Shown: one piece after another, positions 1-7,382 of the stretch | How positions within the stretch are numbered: the stretch's first letter is position 1 | How the letters are laid out: each line of letters opens with the position of its first letter | Source: an uncultured Porphyromonas sp. | Lineage (GTDB): Bacteria; Bacteroidota; Bacteroidia; Bacteroidales; Porphyromonadaceae | Direction of reading: 5' to 3' | NCBI GenBank assembly: GCA_900554935.1 | Contig: USJF01000012.1 | Coordinates: 1-16,165 of the forward strand | Length of the DNA: 16,165 nt | Translations under genes and position numbers: made by a program | The notes under the pieces: model-generated | Database searches by the model: none | What the model was told of the DNA's origin: nothing | What the model saw: the letters and a program-made list of their open reading frames with translations, nothing else

Positions 1-253
1 CAATCATCGCATTCGTCTTCTCCTTATTCCCCACCAACTTTGCAGGGAACACCCTAGTATTATTCAGCACAAATAAGTCATCCTTCCCGAAGTACTCCAG
101 GATCTCCTTAAACTGCCTATGCTCTATCTCCCCCGTGTCCTTGTGGAGCACCAATAGCCGGCACTCATCTCTGTGGTTTGTAGGGTGTTGAGCTATCAGC
201 TCCTTAGGTAGCTTATAGTTAAAGTTCGATAGTTTATACTCCGCTATATTCAT
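1..253 (-). CDS. queA: QueA, tRNA preQ1(34) ribosyltransferase-isomerase, N-terminal part
   Basis: S-adenosylmethionine:tRNA ribosyltransferase-isomerase transfers and rearranges the ribosyl group of SAM onto preQ1 at the wobble base of tRNAs, giving epoxyqueuosine. Only about the first 84 codons are in the window; the gene continues past the left edge. The visible protein starts [19 protein letters not shown] and has the family-typical segments [17 protein letters not shown], a GEIEH stretch, and [19 protein letters not shown] (usually N-[DN]-T-[RK]-V-x-PA). The start is the ATG at 253, placed 21 nt after the truB stop, so it is the last visible gene of the ftsX-uppP-truB-queA unit. No frameshift is visible. 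The identification rests on the N-terminal motif block alone but is strong. Confidence 0.9.
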   Translation of the reverse strand, partial: MNIAEYKLSNFNYKLPKELIAQHPTNHRDECRLLVLHKDTGEIEHRQFKEILEYFGKDDLFVLNNTRVFPAKLVGNKEKTNAMI

Positions 254-274
254 ATTCAACCTCCTTTTTCCTTC

Positions 275-1018
275 TTAGTCCATACTCATTCTCTCCTCAA
301 TATACTCCTCAAACTGCTCCACCTCAATACCCTCCGAAGCTCTAAACGCCCCCACCGACTCCCTCCGAAGCGCTGTGAGATAAGCGCCACAACCTAGCGA
401 TGCCCCGATATCCCTTGCTAGAGCCCTGATATAAGTTCCCTTGCCACACTCCACTCTTATCTGGATGAAAGGCAAGCTGTACTCCAGTAGCTCAATGCGA
501 TTAATCCGTACCTCCTTCGCTTGTAGCTTCACTCCCTCGCCCCGTCGGGCCAATTGATAAGCACGGCTCCCCGCTACCTTCACGGCCGAAAAGATCGGCG
601 GCACTTGTGGTATCAACCCCTCGTATTGCTTCAGTACCGTCTCCACCTTTTCCCTCGTGATATGCTCTGTAGAGAAAGTTGCATCCTCCTCACTCTCCAT
701 ATCAAAAGAGGGAGTTGTCGCCCCCAGCTTCAGCGTTGCCGTGTAGACCTTTGGTAGTTTCTGCACCTCCTCTATCCGCTTCGTGTATCGCCCCGTGCAG
801 AGCACCACCACTCCCGTAGCGAGAGGGTCGAGCGTACCAGCATGCCCCACCTTCAGCCGTTTCACACCTAGCCTTCTGCAGAGCAACCACCTAAACTTAT
901 TCACTACATCAAAACTAGTCCACCCAAGAGGCTTATCCACCACCACAAAAGTCCCCTCTCCAAAGATATTCTCCGGCACCTCCTGAGCGCTATTATGTTG
1001 CGTACCCTTCTGCTTCAT
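275..1018 (-). CDS. truB: TruB, tRNA pseudouridine(55) synthase
   Basis: Makes pseudouridine 55 in the T-loop of most tRNAs. The 247-residue protein is about normal length for a bacterial TruB lacking a long PUA extension. It shows the family motifs in order: VDKPLGWTSFDVVNK (residues 27-41), KVGHAGTLDPLATGVV (56-71) with the catalytic Asp at residue 64, then the segment around IPQVPPIFSAVKVAG with R and Y downstream (SRAYQLAR), and KGTYIRALARDIG near the C-terminus. The N-terminal 20 residues before GEGTFVVV are not conserved in character. The start is the ATG at 1018, four bases after the uppP stop, indicating translational coupling in the same operon. No anomalies are seen. Confidence 0.97.
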   Translation of the reverse strand: MKQKGTQHNSAQEVPENIFGEGTFVVVDKPLGWTSFDVVNKFRWLLCRRLGVKRLKVGHAGTLDPLATGVVVLCTGRYTKRIEEVQKLPKVYTATLKLGATTPSFDMESEEDATFSTEHITREKVETVLKQYEGLIPQVPPIFSAVKVAGSRAYQLARRGEGVKLQAKEVRINRIELLEYSLPFIQIRVECGKGTYIRALARDIGASLGCGAYLTALRRESVGAFRASEGIEVEQFEEYIEERMSMD

Positions 1019-1022
1019 ACCT

Positions 1023-1871
1023 CTACACGATCGCTAGCTCCACTCCCAAGCCCATCAAGGCGAGGATCACCCCACCTACCAAGATACGATAGATACCAAA
1101 TGCCGCAAAGCCGTGTCGCTTCAAATACCTGATAAATGTTTGGATGGCCACCATCGCCACCACAAAGGAGACTACATTCCCCACCAAGAGGGTCAGCCAA
1201 TGCTCCTCGAGGATATAGAGCGAGTCACTCTTCCAAAACTTAATTATCTCCAGTAGAAAAGCCCCCAACATCGTAGGCACAGCTAGGAAAAAACTAAATT
1301 CAGCCGCCACCTCCCTACGCAAGCCTACCGACATACCCCCTACAATCGTCGACATACTCCGAGACATCCCAGGGAAAAACATCGCAATCGTCTGGAAAAG
1401 CCCTATCACCAGTGCCTTACCATACGTCACCTCTCCTTTGTGATTGTGCCGAATCAATCGGTCGATAAAAAGCATCACCACACCTCCAATCACTAGATTA
1501 AGAGCGATGATCCACACCTTTCCCAGCGCCTCATCCACCCAGTCATTAAAGAGTAGCCCCAGCACAGCTGCAGGCACTACACCCACTATGAGAAGGAAGT
1601 AAAAGCGAAAACGCCCGAGCGTCCTCCGCCACTTTCGCTCCTCATGCCACATATCCCGAGGTAGCTCAAATCGAAAGAAACGCCGGAAGTAAAGCACCAC
1701 CACAGAGAGGATCGCACCCAGTTGGATCATCACCGTAAAGGCCTTGACATAGGGCGTTGGCTCCATCCCCATCAATGCTTGAGCAATCACCATGTGTCCC
1801 GTGCTAGAGATCGGCAGAAACTCCGTAATCCCCTCTACTATTGCTAGAATAATAGCTTCGAGTACCGTCAT
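1023..1871 (-). CDS. uppP: UppP/BacA, undecaprenyl-diphosphate phosphatase
   Basis: Integral membrane phosphatase that recycles undecaprenyl pyrophosphate to the monophosphate lipid carrier used for peptidoglycan and other surface polymers; its overproduction gives bacitracin resistance in other bacteria. The 282-residue protein has the two family signatures: EGITEFLPISSTGH at residues 13-26 (with the paired glutamates 13 and 17 and His26) and PGMSRS at 167-172 followed by MSTIVGG. The rest is a series of hydrophobic segments, with one charged loop at about residues 66-90. The start ATG at 1871 lies 3 nt after the DUF3098 stop and the stop is 4 nt before truB, so these genes are co-transcribed. 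Length and motifs look intact. Confidence 0.97.
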   Translation of the reverse strand: MTVLEAIILAIVEGITEFLPISSTGHMVIAQALMGMEPTPYVKAFTVMIQLGAILSVVVLYFRRFFRFELPRDMWHEERKWRRTLGRFRFYFLLIVGVVPAAVLGLLFNDWVDEALGKVWIIALNLVIGGVVMLFIDRLIRHNHKGEVTYGKALVIGLFQTIAMFFPGMSRSMSTIVGGMSVGLRREVAAEFSFFLAVPTMLGAFLLEIIKFWKSDSLYILEEHWLTLLVGNVVSFVVAMVAIQTFIRYLKRHGFAAFGIYRILVGGVILALMGLGVELAIV

Positions 1872-1874
1872 AGC

Positions 1875-2129
1875 CTATCGCTTTTTGCCACGCCACAGCA
1901 GAGCCACCAAGAGCCCCACATAGCCTACCGTTAGCACCACAGGGGCCACCCCAATGCGAAGTCTGCTGAAGACCTCCTCATCGAAGCTCACACCATCCGC
2001 CGACTTTCCACCTGCTAAGAGTAGATAGCCCACCACTATCACCGCCACCGATGCTAGCGCTATGTATAGATTGGCCTTGCCAAACCCATACCCCTTGATC
2101 CTTTGATCCTCCTTGCCCTCCATATTCAT
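1875..2129 (-). CDS. DUF3098 small membrane protein
   Basis: Small protein of about 84 residues with two hydrophobic segments (roughly NLYIALASVAVIVVGYLLL and IGVAPVVLTVGYVGLLVALL) separated by a polar stretch containing FDEEVFSRLRI, and a basic C-terminus (RGKKR). The second helix, beginning with a charged/Arg residue then VAPVVL, matches my memory of the DUF3098 family, which is found in Bacteroidota between ftsX and uppP. Its function is unknown; the neighbours suggest an envelope or division role. A longer reading frame starts at a GTG at 2135; I prefer the ATG at 2129 (or the ATG at 2123), because neither candidate has a clear ribosome-binding site and ATG is the commoner start. It is 21 nt downstream of ftsX and 3 nt upstream of uppP. 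Confidence 0.8.
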   Translation of the reverse strand: MNMEGKEDQRIKGYGFGKANLYIALASVAVIVVGYLLLAGGKSADGVSFDEEVFSRLRIGVAPVVLTVGYVGLLVALLWRGKKR

Positions 2130-2150
2130 ACACACATATATATCTATATA

Positions 2151-3041
2151 CTACGCTCTGTAGAGCTTATTCACATCCATTCGAAGGTAGCGAGATACAG
2201 CTAGTGTCGCCGAGATCCAGCTGATCACCACACCTAGCACCAGCACTACGCCCAGTACTATAAGGCCATTCTCTACCGTTAATATCGTACTTAGAAGCGG
2301 GTACTTACTGAGTAGATAGTACCACCCCCAGGTGAGGAACCCACTAGCCACCACCGCGGCCATCACACCGCTCCAGATATTATACCACACAAAAGGACGG
2401 CGAATAAAGCACGAGGTGGCTCCAACCAGCTTCATCGTGTAGATCAAAAACCTCCGTGAGTAGATCAAGAGCCGAATGGTATTATTGATCAGTACCATCG
2501 AAATCAATAGCAACAGACCCGAAAGCAGAGCCACTACCAATGTCACCCCACGGATATTCTCATTCAGCCGATCCACTAAGTCCTGCCGGTAGCCTAGCGA
2601 CTGAGTGAGCCTATACCCCTCCAACTTACGCTCCACTACCTTTAGGCTATCTGCCGAAGCGACATAAGTATCCCCAAGCGTGATCTCAAAGGTGGGCGAA
2701 AGGGGATTCCAACCCAAAAACTGCTCTGGATTCTCCCCAAGCTCCTTCGTCAGCTCCTCCAGTGCCTCCTCTTTGGAGTGAAAGGATACCTCACGTACAA
2801 AGGGCTCCTTCTTTAGCGATCTCTCCATCAGAGCCACCTCCAAAGGATCGGCATCGGGCGTCAAAACTACGGTGAAGGTCACCTGCTCCCGCACATAGCT
2901 ACTCAGGCCATTTCCCACCAAACCAAGAAGTACCACCACACCAAGCAAAAAGAGCACCATCGAAATACTGATGATGCTGATCACCCGTGAGTGCCATCCT
3001 CCCCATCCTCTACCGAGACCTCCCTTCTTATCTCTACTCAT
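2151..3041 (-). CDS. ftsX: FtsX, cell-division ABC-type membrane protein
   Basis: FtsX is the membrane partner of the ATPase FtsE and couples cytokinesis to activation of peptidoglycan hydrolases. The 296-residue protein has the standard layout: a short basic cytoplasmic N-terminus, a first helix at about 19-43, a periplasmic domain at about 45-160, then three helices at about 165-189, 218-246 and 257-284. The conserved region after helix 2 (NNTIRLLIYSRR, then MKLVGATSCFIRRPF, about residues 186-217) is the best signature. ftsE is not next to it here, and no ATPase is encoded between it and the promoter. The start ATG at 3041 follows a leader of about 55 nt from the predicted promoter; it is the first gene of the unit ftsX-DUF3098-uppP-truB-queA. 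Confidence 0.93.
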   Translation of the reverse strand: MSRDKKGGLGRGWGGWHSRVISIISISMVLFLLGVVVLLGLVGNGLSSYVREQVTFTVVLTPDADPLEVALMERSLKKEPFVREVSFHSKEEALEELTKELGENPEQFLGWNPLSPTFEITLGDTYVASADSLKVVERKLEGYRLTQSLGYRQDLVDRLNENIRGVTLVVALLSGLLLLISMVLINNTIRLLIYSRRFLIYTMKLVGATSCFIRRPFVWYNIWSGVMAAVVASGFLTWGWYYLLSKYPLLSTILTVENGLIVLGVVLVLGVVISWISATLAVSRYLRMDVNKLYRA

Positions 3042-3102
3042 AGCTATTCTCTACCTTACAAGCTGATGCCTACCTCCCCATATATATACACACTATAATA
3101 TG

Positions 3103-3133
3103 CAAAGCTACTAAATTATCACGACTGCACAAT
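3103..3133 (-). promoter_or_regulatory. Bacteroidota-type promoter of the ftsX unit
   Basis: On the minus strand the -7 box is TAGCTTTG (3103-3110), an exact match to TAnnTTTG. A -33 element ATTG (3130-3133) lies exactly 19 nt upstream, close to the TTTG-N19-TAnnTTTG arrangement known for the primary sigma factor of Bacteroidota. Transcription would start near 3097, leaving a leader of about 55 nt that contains the purine-rich GGGGAGG before the ftsX ATG at 3041. It is read from sequence only; the start site is not measured. Confidence 0.6.
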
Positions 3134-3137
3134 AAAA

Positions 3138-3284
3138 CCCTCCCCCTTAAAGCCGGAGGGCCGGCACTAGGGAGCACTCCAAAGATCCTACCAAGTGATA
3201 TTCATAGGAGTGCTAGTGCTTAGGGTGCTTCGACGCTCCATCATTGTGGAGCTTTCTCTAAGAGGCCGAAAGGTAAGGGTCGGC
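3138..3284. other. Hairpin-rich intergenic segment (possible structured RNA)
   Basis: This part of the 436-bp gene-free spacer (3042-3477) holds four inverted repeats in a row. They are: GCCGG/CCGGC at 3152-3156 and 3161-3165; GCACTA plus GCACTCC (3164-3180, with a 4-nt bulge) pairing with GGAGTGCTAGTGC (3207-3219); GCTCCA/TGGAGC (3235-3240/3247-3252), followed on the plus strand by TTTCTCT; and GCCGA/TCGGC (3265-3269/3280-3284). CCCTCC at 3138-3143 could alternatively pair with GGAGGG at 3155-3160. No long reading frame is present. I could not match it to RNase P, SRP, tmRNA or 6S RNA motifs on either strand. It could be a small RNA, the 3' end structure of the porin transcript, or a palindromic mobile-type element. 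Confidence 0.45.
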
Positions 3285-3296
3285 TGAGTCACTGGC

Positions 3297-3379
3297 GAGT
3301 TACAAACTAAGCCAACGCTGAGTTACAAACTAAGCCAATGCTGAGTTACAAACTAAGCTAATGCTGAGTTACAAACTCG
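3297..3379. repeat. 23-bp palindromic tandem repeat, array 1 (four units)
   Basis: Units begin at 3297, 3320, 3343 and 3366, a period of exactly 23 bp; the last is cut to 14 bases. Each contains AGTTacaAACT, a palindrome with 4-bp arms, followed by an 11-bp linker (aagccaacgct, aagccaatgct, aagctaatgct). The last unit reads GAGTTACAAACTCG, where the arms extend to 5 bp. The same unit forms array 2 at 11988-12093 in the same orientation. The array lies between the porin stop and the ftsX promoter. Confidence 0.9.
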
Positions 3380-3403
3380 ATTATCTTCCTTATTCTAAAT
3401 GGG

Positions 3404-3441
3404 GATAGCCTCAATCCTTGTGTATGGGGATAGAGGCTATC
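3404..3441 (-). terminator. Candidate terminator hairpin after the porin gene
   Basis: A perfect 9-bp inverted repeat, GATAGCCTC (3404-3412) and GAGGCTATC (3433-3441), with a 20-nt loop lies 36 nt downstream of the porin stop codon. On the minus-strand transcript it is followed by CCCCATTTAG rather than a run of U, so it is not a classical rho-independent terminator; it may instead stabilise the 3' end. TGGGGATAG occurs twice in the hairpin region as a direct repeat, which lowers the confidence that pairing alone is selected. Confidence 0.4.
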
Positions 3442-3477
3442 TTGCTTCTGTATTACTTTGTGTGTCGAGATGGGGGC

Positions 3478-4494
3478 TTAGAAGGCGAATTGAAACTGGG
3501 TTCGGAGGGTGTGGCCTTTAGCTACGGGTAGCATCACCTGCTCTGTGGGGTGGGTATAGCGGTACTGTAGCTGGATTCGGCAATTGCCGTAGAACCACTT
3601 ATCTACCCCTAGTGTAGCGGTATATAGTTGGCCTTTCTGCTCCATATTGGGTTGGAGGTAATCGGCGCTGAGCACTAGATCGTAACGCTCTGGTAGGTGG
3701 ATAGCGGCTGTGAGGTAGGCACCCATGCTATTGATCTTTTGGTCGCGACCAAACATATACTCTGTGGAGAGGCTAATCGGCTGGTAATTGGCAATAACGC
3801 CTGCACTGACACGGTGACGCATATAGCTTTCGCCTGCTTGGATTCCTTTGGCAGCACCCATAGCTACTTGCTTGCCCCCAAGGTAGGAGGTGTGTAGGCT
3901 GAGCCCTTCAATAGGGCGAATGTAGAGAGAGCCACCGAAGAGCTTACCGAGGTTGAGGTCTTTGGCATTCATCCCTTGTCCATTCATCGCCACTACCTTG
4001 TAGGTGAGTAGGTTATTGCATAGGTCACCCGATAGCTCGATACCCATATCACGGCCTGCGGTACCGTAGTAAAGCGGGTCCATGCCTACACCAGCAAAGT
4101 AAACGGTAGGCATACTTCCGCCGATAGCTAGTGGATTGAGGAATGGGGCTACTTGGTTTTCATGTCCAAAAGGGGTCTTGAACTGTCCGATCTTGACCTT
4201 TAGCTCTGGCATAAATGCGTACTGCATATAGAGGTCCTTGAGCATCACAGGCTTATTGAATTGTACGGTGACGCCCATGGTCCATTGGTCGGTAATCTTG
4301 CCGATTCCAAGGATCTCTATCTTATTGGTATCGAAGGTGGCACTCTTCCTTCCATTGGCAAAATAGCCCCCTTCGGCGAAGATCTGTCCGTACCCTTTTA
4401 CGGTAATGCGTTTGACAAAGCTCTCTTGCTGTGCCGATGTGGTACCAGCTACTAGAAGTAGTGTGGTGAGGAGTAATGTAATTCTTTTCATCAT
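3478..4494 (-). CDS. Outer-membrane porin, OprO/OprP-like
   Basis: Predicted beta-barrel outer-membrane protein of 338 residues. It has a clear signal peptide, MMKRITLLLTTLLLVAGTTSA, with cleavage after residue 21 before QQES. It then alternates short amphipathic strands and ends in QFQFAF with the terminal Phe typical of outer-membrane barrels. The N-terminal KGYGQIFAEGGY, the KIGQFKTPFGHENQ segment (a strand and turn seen in phosphate-selective-porin-family proteins) and the GRDMGIELSG stretch support the OprO/OprP fold. Substrate cannot be read from sequence, and family members are not all phosphate-specific. It is last in an eleven-gene run, 37 nt after an ABC permease, so it probably supplies the outer-membrane step for that importer. 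The start could be either of the two leading ATGs (4494 or 4491). Confidence 0.8.
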   Translation of the reverse strand: MMKRITLLLTTLLLVAGTTSAQQESFVKRITVKGYGQIFAEGGYFANGRKSATFDTNKIEILGIGKITDQWTMGVTVQFNKPVMLKDLYMQYAFMPELKVKIGQFKTPFGHENQVAPFLNPLAIGGSMPTVYFAGVGMDPLYYGTAGRDMGIELSGDLCNNLLTYKVVAMNGQGMNAKDLNLGKLFGGSLYIRPIEGLSLHTSYLGGKQVAMGAAKGIQAGESYMRHRVSAGVIANYQPISLSTEYMFGRDQKINSMGAYLTAAIHLPERYDLVLSADYLQPNMEQKGQLYTATLGVDKWFYGNCRIQLQYRYTHPTEQVMLPVAKGHTLRTQFQFAF

Positions 4495-4531
4495 AAATAA
4501 TAATACTTTGGTATTGGTAAATGTTATTTAC

Positions 4532-5302
4532 TTATCTGTCTCGAGAGTGCTCTTGCCAAGGGCAGAGGAGTAGCTCTAGTAGGTCGGTGAGAAGGAAGAG
4601 CAGAAATCCCATGATGCTGAGTATCGCTATGCCTCCGTACATGGAGATGTAGTCAAATCGCATCCAGGAGTCGATGATGAAGTAGCCCATCCCTCTATCT
4701 GTGCCGTAGGTCTCGGTGACAAAAAGTACTGAGATGGCGGTGCCGATAGCCACCCTTAGGGTGGATAGTGTGTCGGGAAGTGTGGCAGGTAGTAGTACGT
4801 GCCGGTAGGCTTGCCAGCTTGTTGCCCCTAGGGAGGTGGTGATTAGGAAGCTCTCTGGGGGGATGTTGTAGAGGCTGTCACGGATATTGACGATGATCTG
4901 AAAGAGGATGATCAGCACGATCATGGCGATCTTTCCAGTGTCGCCCAATCCCGCAATCAGCATCACGATGGGGAGTAGTGCCAGCTTGGGAATAGGGTAG
5001 GCGAGGTAGGTAAAGGCACTCATCACTCTCCCAAATCGGTGAAGGCGGTACATGGCGTAGGCCATACTCATCCCTAGTACAAAGGCGATCGGTAGCCCCA
5101 AAAGTACTCTATAAAGACTTGCCCACAGGTGTCGCCCCATCTCTTGCGAAAGGAGAGCGGGTAGGGCTTGATAGACTTTCAGGGGAGATATGATAGCGGT
5201 ACTGCTGAGGGTTATTGATGCTACCCACCAAAGTAGATTGATGAGCAGCAGACCTACCACCGTACGGTAGAGTAGGGCTTTCAGTCGTTGACTACTCTTC
5301 AT
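4532..5302 (-). CDS. ABC importer permease, SsuC/TauC/ThiX-like
   Basis: Membrane subunit of a binding-protein-dependent importer, 256 residues with about six hydrophobic segments. The cytoplasmic coupling (EAA-type) loop that contacts the ATPase is visible at about residues 155-177 as TTSLGATSWQAYRHVLLPA followed by TLPDTLSTLRVAIG, which is characteristic of the BPD_transp_1 permeases that work with NMT1/THI5/SsuA-type binding proteins (sulfonates, nitrate, thiamine pyrimidines, riboflavin). The start ATG at 5302 overlaps the ATPase gene by 11 bp, so the two are translationally coupled. One permease gene is present, so a homodimer is likely. The substrate is not determined by the sequence. 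Confidence 0.9.
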   Translation of the reverse strand: MKSSQRLKALLYRTVVGLLLINLLWWVASITLSSTAIISPLKVYQALPALLSQEMGRHLWASLYRVLLGLPIAFVLGMSMAYAMYRLHRFGRVMSAFTYLAYPIPKLALLPIVMLIAGLGDTGKIAMIVLIILFQIIVNIRDSLYNIPPESFLITTSLGATSWQAYRHVLLPATLPDTLSTLRVAIGTAISVLFVTETYGTDRGMGYFIIDSWMRFDYISMYGGIAILSIMGFLLFLLTDLLELLLCPWQEHSRDR

Positions 5303-5996
5303 TTCTTAGGATCTCTTGTAAGATTTGCTCTGCTTTTGGCAGATGGGTATCGGCTATCACCTCGCCAGGAGAGCCTCCAAGGATAATCACCCGATCCGTG
5401 AGCCCCTCTATCTCTTGGGGATTGTGGCTCACCATCACTGTGGTGACCTCCAGCTCCTTTTGGAAGGCTTTGAATAACTCCTTACTGCGGGTGGCAGTGG
5501 AGATGTCGAGTGCTGAGAAGGGTTCGTCCATCAGAAGTAGGTCGGGCGACTGTACAAAGGCACGAGCAAGGGCCACTCTCTGCTTCTGTCCGCCGGAAAG
5601 CTCGGAAGGGTAGCGATGGAGTAGTGCGCCTATCTCTAGTCGGTCTACGATGCTCTGTAGCTCACCGATCCTCTCGCACTTTTTGCCTAAGGTGTGGGGA
5701 AGGAGTATATTCTCTCGTACTCGCTTCCATGGTAGTAGCCCGTAGCTCTGTGGCACTAGTGCAATGGAGTGCTTCTTGGGGTTGGGGGGCTCTCCATTGA
5801 TCAGCACCTCGCCACTGTAGCCATGGAGGATACCAGAAAGGATATTGAGTAGGGTCGACTTACCGCTTCCAGAGACCCCCGTGAGCCCTATCACCTCGCC
5901 CTCGGCAAGGGATAGGCTCACGCGGTTAAGGGCTTGGGTCACTCCTCCTCGGCCGTGATAGCTATAGGAGAGTTCTTTGATGGTGATCCTACTCAC
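5292..5996 (-). CDS. ABC importer ATPase, SsuB/TauB/ThiZ-like
   Basis: Energising subunit of the importer, 234 residues. All nucleotide-binding elements are intact: Walker A GVSGSGKST (40-48), Q-loop Gln83 in VPQSYGLLPW, ABC signature LSGGQ (133-137), Walker B LLLMDEP (153-159) with the catalytic Glu, D-loop SALD (161-164), and the switch His191 in VSHNPQE. The LLPWKRVRENI segment after the Q-loop is typical of nitrate/sulfonate/thiamine-pyrimidine-type importers. There is no extra regulatory C-terminal domain. It starts 9 nt after the binding-protein gene and overlaps the permease by 11 bp, forming a complete three-gene importer. Confidence 0.93.
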   Translation of the reverse strand: MSRITIKELSYSYHGRGGVTQALNRVSLSLAEGEVIGLTGVSGSGKSTLLNILSGILHGYSGEVLINGEPPNPKKHSIALVPQSYGLLPWKRVRENILLPHTLGKKCERIGELQSIVDRLEIGALLHRYPSELSGGQKQRVALARAFVQSPDLLLMDEPFSALDISTATRSKELFKAFQKELEVTTVMVSHNPQEIEGLTDRVIILGGSPGEVIADTHLPKAEQILQEILRNEE

Positions 5997-6005
5997 GATA
6001 CACGA

Positions 6006-6950
6006 TTACTCTGGCAAGTATTCGCTCGAAACGAGCCTCTTGATATCGTACTCTGCGGGAACCAGTTGCTTCGCTTGTAGCCACTGTAGGGTCTCGCTAA
6101 GGTCTTTCTCCGAAGGGAGGGTGGCGTGGGTGTACTTGGGCAATACCACCTTATCCGCTAGTTCTGCTGGTATGCCTGCATCATTGATCAGTACCTCCAC
6201 CCACTCTTGGCGGTCATGGCTATTGAGGTAGTCCACACCGAGGTTATATGCTTTGAGAAGGGCACGGATCGACTCCCCCTTTTCGGTCAATGCTTTCTCT
6301 GTAAACATAGTACCGGTAACCGAAATGCCGAGGTCGCGGGTAGAGGAGAGGGCTACAAAGCCTTGGGCCTTAGAGATGGTGATGAAGGGGTCGGGGAAGA
6401 CCGAGGCATCTATCTGCTTTGAGACCATCATCTCCATACGGAGAGGGATCTTATTGATCTCAGGCTTCTCTACATCGGCTTCGGTAAGTCCACCTGCCTC
6501 GAGCATCTTATCGGTGGCATACTCTATCACGGTATTGCGAGAGACAGAAACTTGTTTCCCTTTGAGGTCGGCAACGCTCTCCATTGTGGGCTGAGCCATC
6601 AACTCAAAGTAGCCGTCGTGCTTCACCACAATAGCGAGTGGAAGTCCTGCTGCCTGCTGTATTGCTGCGCCTGTATAGTCGATAACGGTGCCATCGAGCT
6701 GACCGCTTCTAAAGGCGGCATCGCGGTCGTTGGCGGAGAAAAACTTCACGATCTCTAGCTCTAAGCCTAGGCTATCGGTATAGCCCATCTTCTGGGCAAT
6801 CACGTAGGGAAGGTAGTCGAGGGACGACATTGCTCCTACTTTGAGGGGAGGGAGTGCGGTCTGCTCCTCCTTATTCTCCTTTTTACAACTTGGAAGTAGC
6901 AGTGCCATAACTGCCAGTACCAATAATGCTCTTTTCATAACGGACATCAT
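6006..6950 (-). CDS. ABC importer substrate-binding lipoprotein, NMT1/THI5/SsuA-like
   Basis: Periplasmic binding component of 314 residues anchored by lipid. The signal peptide ends in the lipobox LLPSC, with the modified Cys at residue 22, followed by a charged linker (KKENKEEQ). The mature domain begins PPLKVGAMSSLDYLPYVIAQKMGY, the usual opening of the NMT1/THI5-like type II periplasmic fold, and has DLKGKQVSVSRNTVIEYATDKML, a segment typical of the hinge region of that group. The fold covers sulfonate, nitrate, aliphatic and thiamine-pyrimidine binders; I see no residue pattern that selects one. The first ATG (6950) directly follows the preceding stop; the ATG at 6938 gives a more usual MKRALL start and is an equally good choice. 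Confidence 0.88.
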   Translation of the reverse strand: MMSVMKRALLVLAVMALLLPSCKKENKEEQTALPPLKVGAMSSLDYLPYVIAQKMGYTDSLGLELEIVKFFSANDRDAAFRSGQLDGTVIDYTGAAIQQAAGLPLAIVVKHDGYFELMAQPTMESVADLKGKQVSVSRNTVIEYATDKMLEAGGLTEADVEKPEINKIPLRMEMMVSKQIDASVFPDPFITISKAQGFVALSSTRDLGISVTGTMFTEKALTEKGESIRALLKAYNLGVDYLNSHDRQEWVEVLINDAGIPAELADKVVLPKYTHATLPSEKDLSETLQWLQAKQLVPAEYDIKRLVSSEYLPE

Positions 6951-7382
6951 TTATAATAAAGATTCAACTTCTCTAAAGGCATCGGCCTCCCGATCCTCTT
7001 CGGCATAAAAGGTGATCGGGAAGAGCGGTAGCTCCTCTAGTGCTTCATTGAGCGTCTCTTGAAACGCCCCAATGTTGCGGGTGTAGAAGCACCATAGTCG
7101 GCGACCTTCGCCTGTCACTTGGTAGGCGAGTAGCGCGAGGTTGTTTTTCTCCAAAGCGGGGATAAGGGCCTCTTCGAAGCTATTCATCTGCTCTGCCAAA
7201 TCTTCTGTAGGCATCCCCGAGTGGTCGCCATCGTACTCCCACGTGATATCTACTCGGATGGGGTATTTGCCAGTCTCAAGTGCCTTGGGCATCTCTTGGC
7301 GGATCTGTAGGAACTGAGCTTTCTCTTGGTCCCTCTCTCCGTCGATGATGATGGAGGTCATCTCTTTGCTAATTCGTGCCAT
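6951..7382 (-). CDS. DUF695 domain protein
   Basis: Cytoplasmic protein of 143 residues with no signal peptide or membrane segment. The pattern YPIRVDITWEYDGDHSGMP (about 41-59), then LAYQVTGEGRRLWCFYTRN (about 104-122), and an acidic C-terminus rich in E/D (EEDREADAF) agree with DUF695, a family of unknown function. Its start at 7382 overlaps the end of the upstream BASS-family gene by 14 bp, and its stop abuts the binding-protein gene, so it is deep inside the operon. It could be an accessory of the transport system, but nothing in the sequence shows what it does. Confidence 0.7.
   Translation of the reverse strand: MARISKEMTSIIIDGERDQEKAQFLQIRQEMPKALETGKYPIRVDITWEYDGDHSGMPTEDLAEQMNSFEEALIPALEKNNLALLAYQVTGEGRRLWCFYTRNIGAFQETLNEALEELPLFPITFYAEEDREADAFREVESLL

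Noticed and set aside
3235..3260. Rho-independent terminator on the plus strand (GCTCCA/TGGAGC followed by TTTCTCT)
   Set aside because: No plus-strand gene ends there; all genes nearby are transcribed on the minus strand, so it is listed only as one hairpin of the structured spacer.
3297..3379. CRISPR array
   Set aside because: Units are 23 bp with 11-bp linkers that are nearly identical, not 25-40-bp spacers of diverse sequence, and no cas gene is nearby.
3300..3400. Replication origin suggested by the change from C-rich to G-rich plus strand
   Set aside because: The skew switches back near 10 kb, and no DnaA boxes or replication gene are seen, so local rearrangement is more likely.
3104..3460. 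RNase P RNA, SRP RNA, tmRNA or 6S RNA in the spacer
   Set aside because: The characteristic conserved motifs for these RNAs are absent on both strands, although several hairpins are present.
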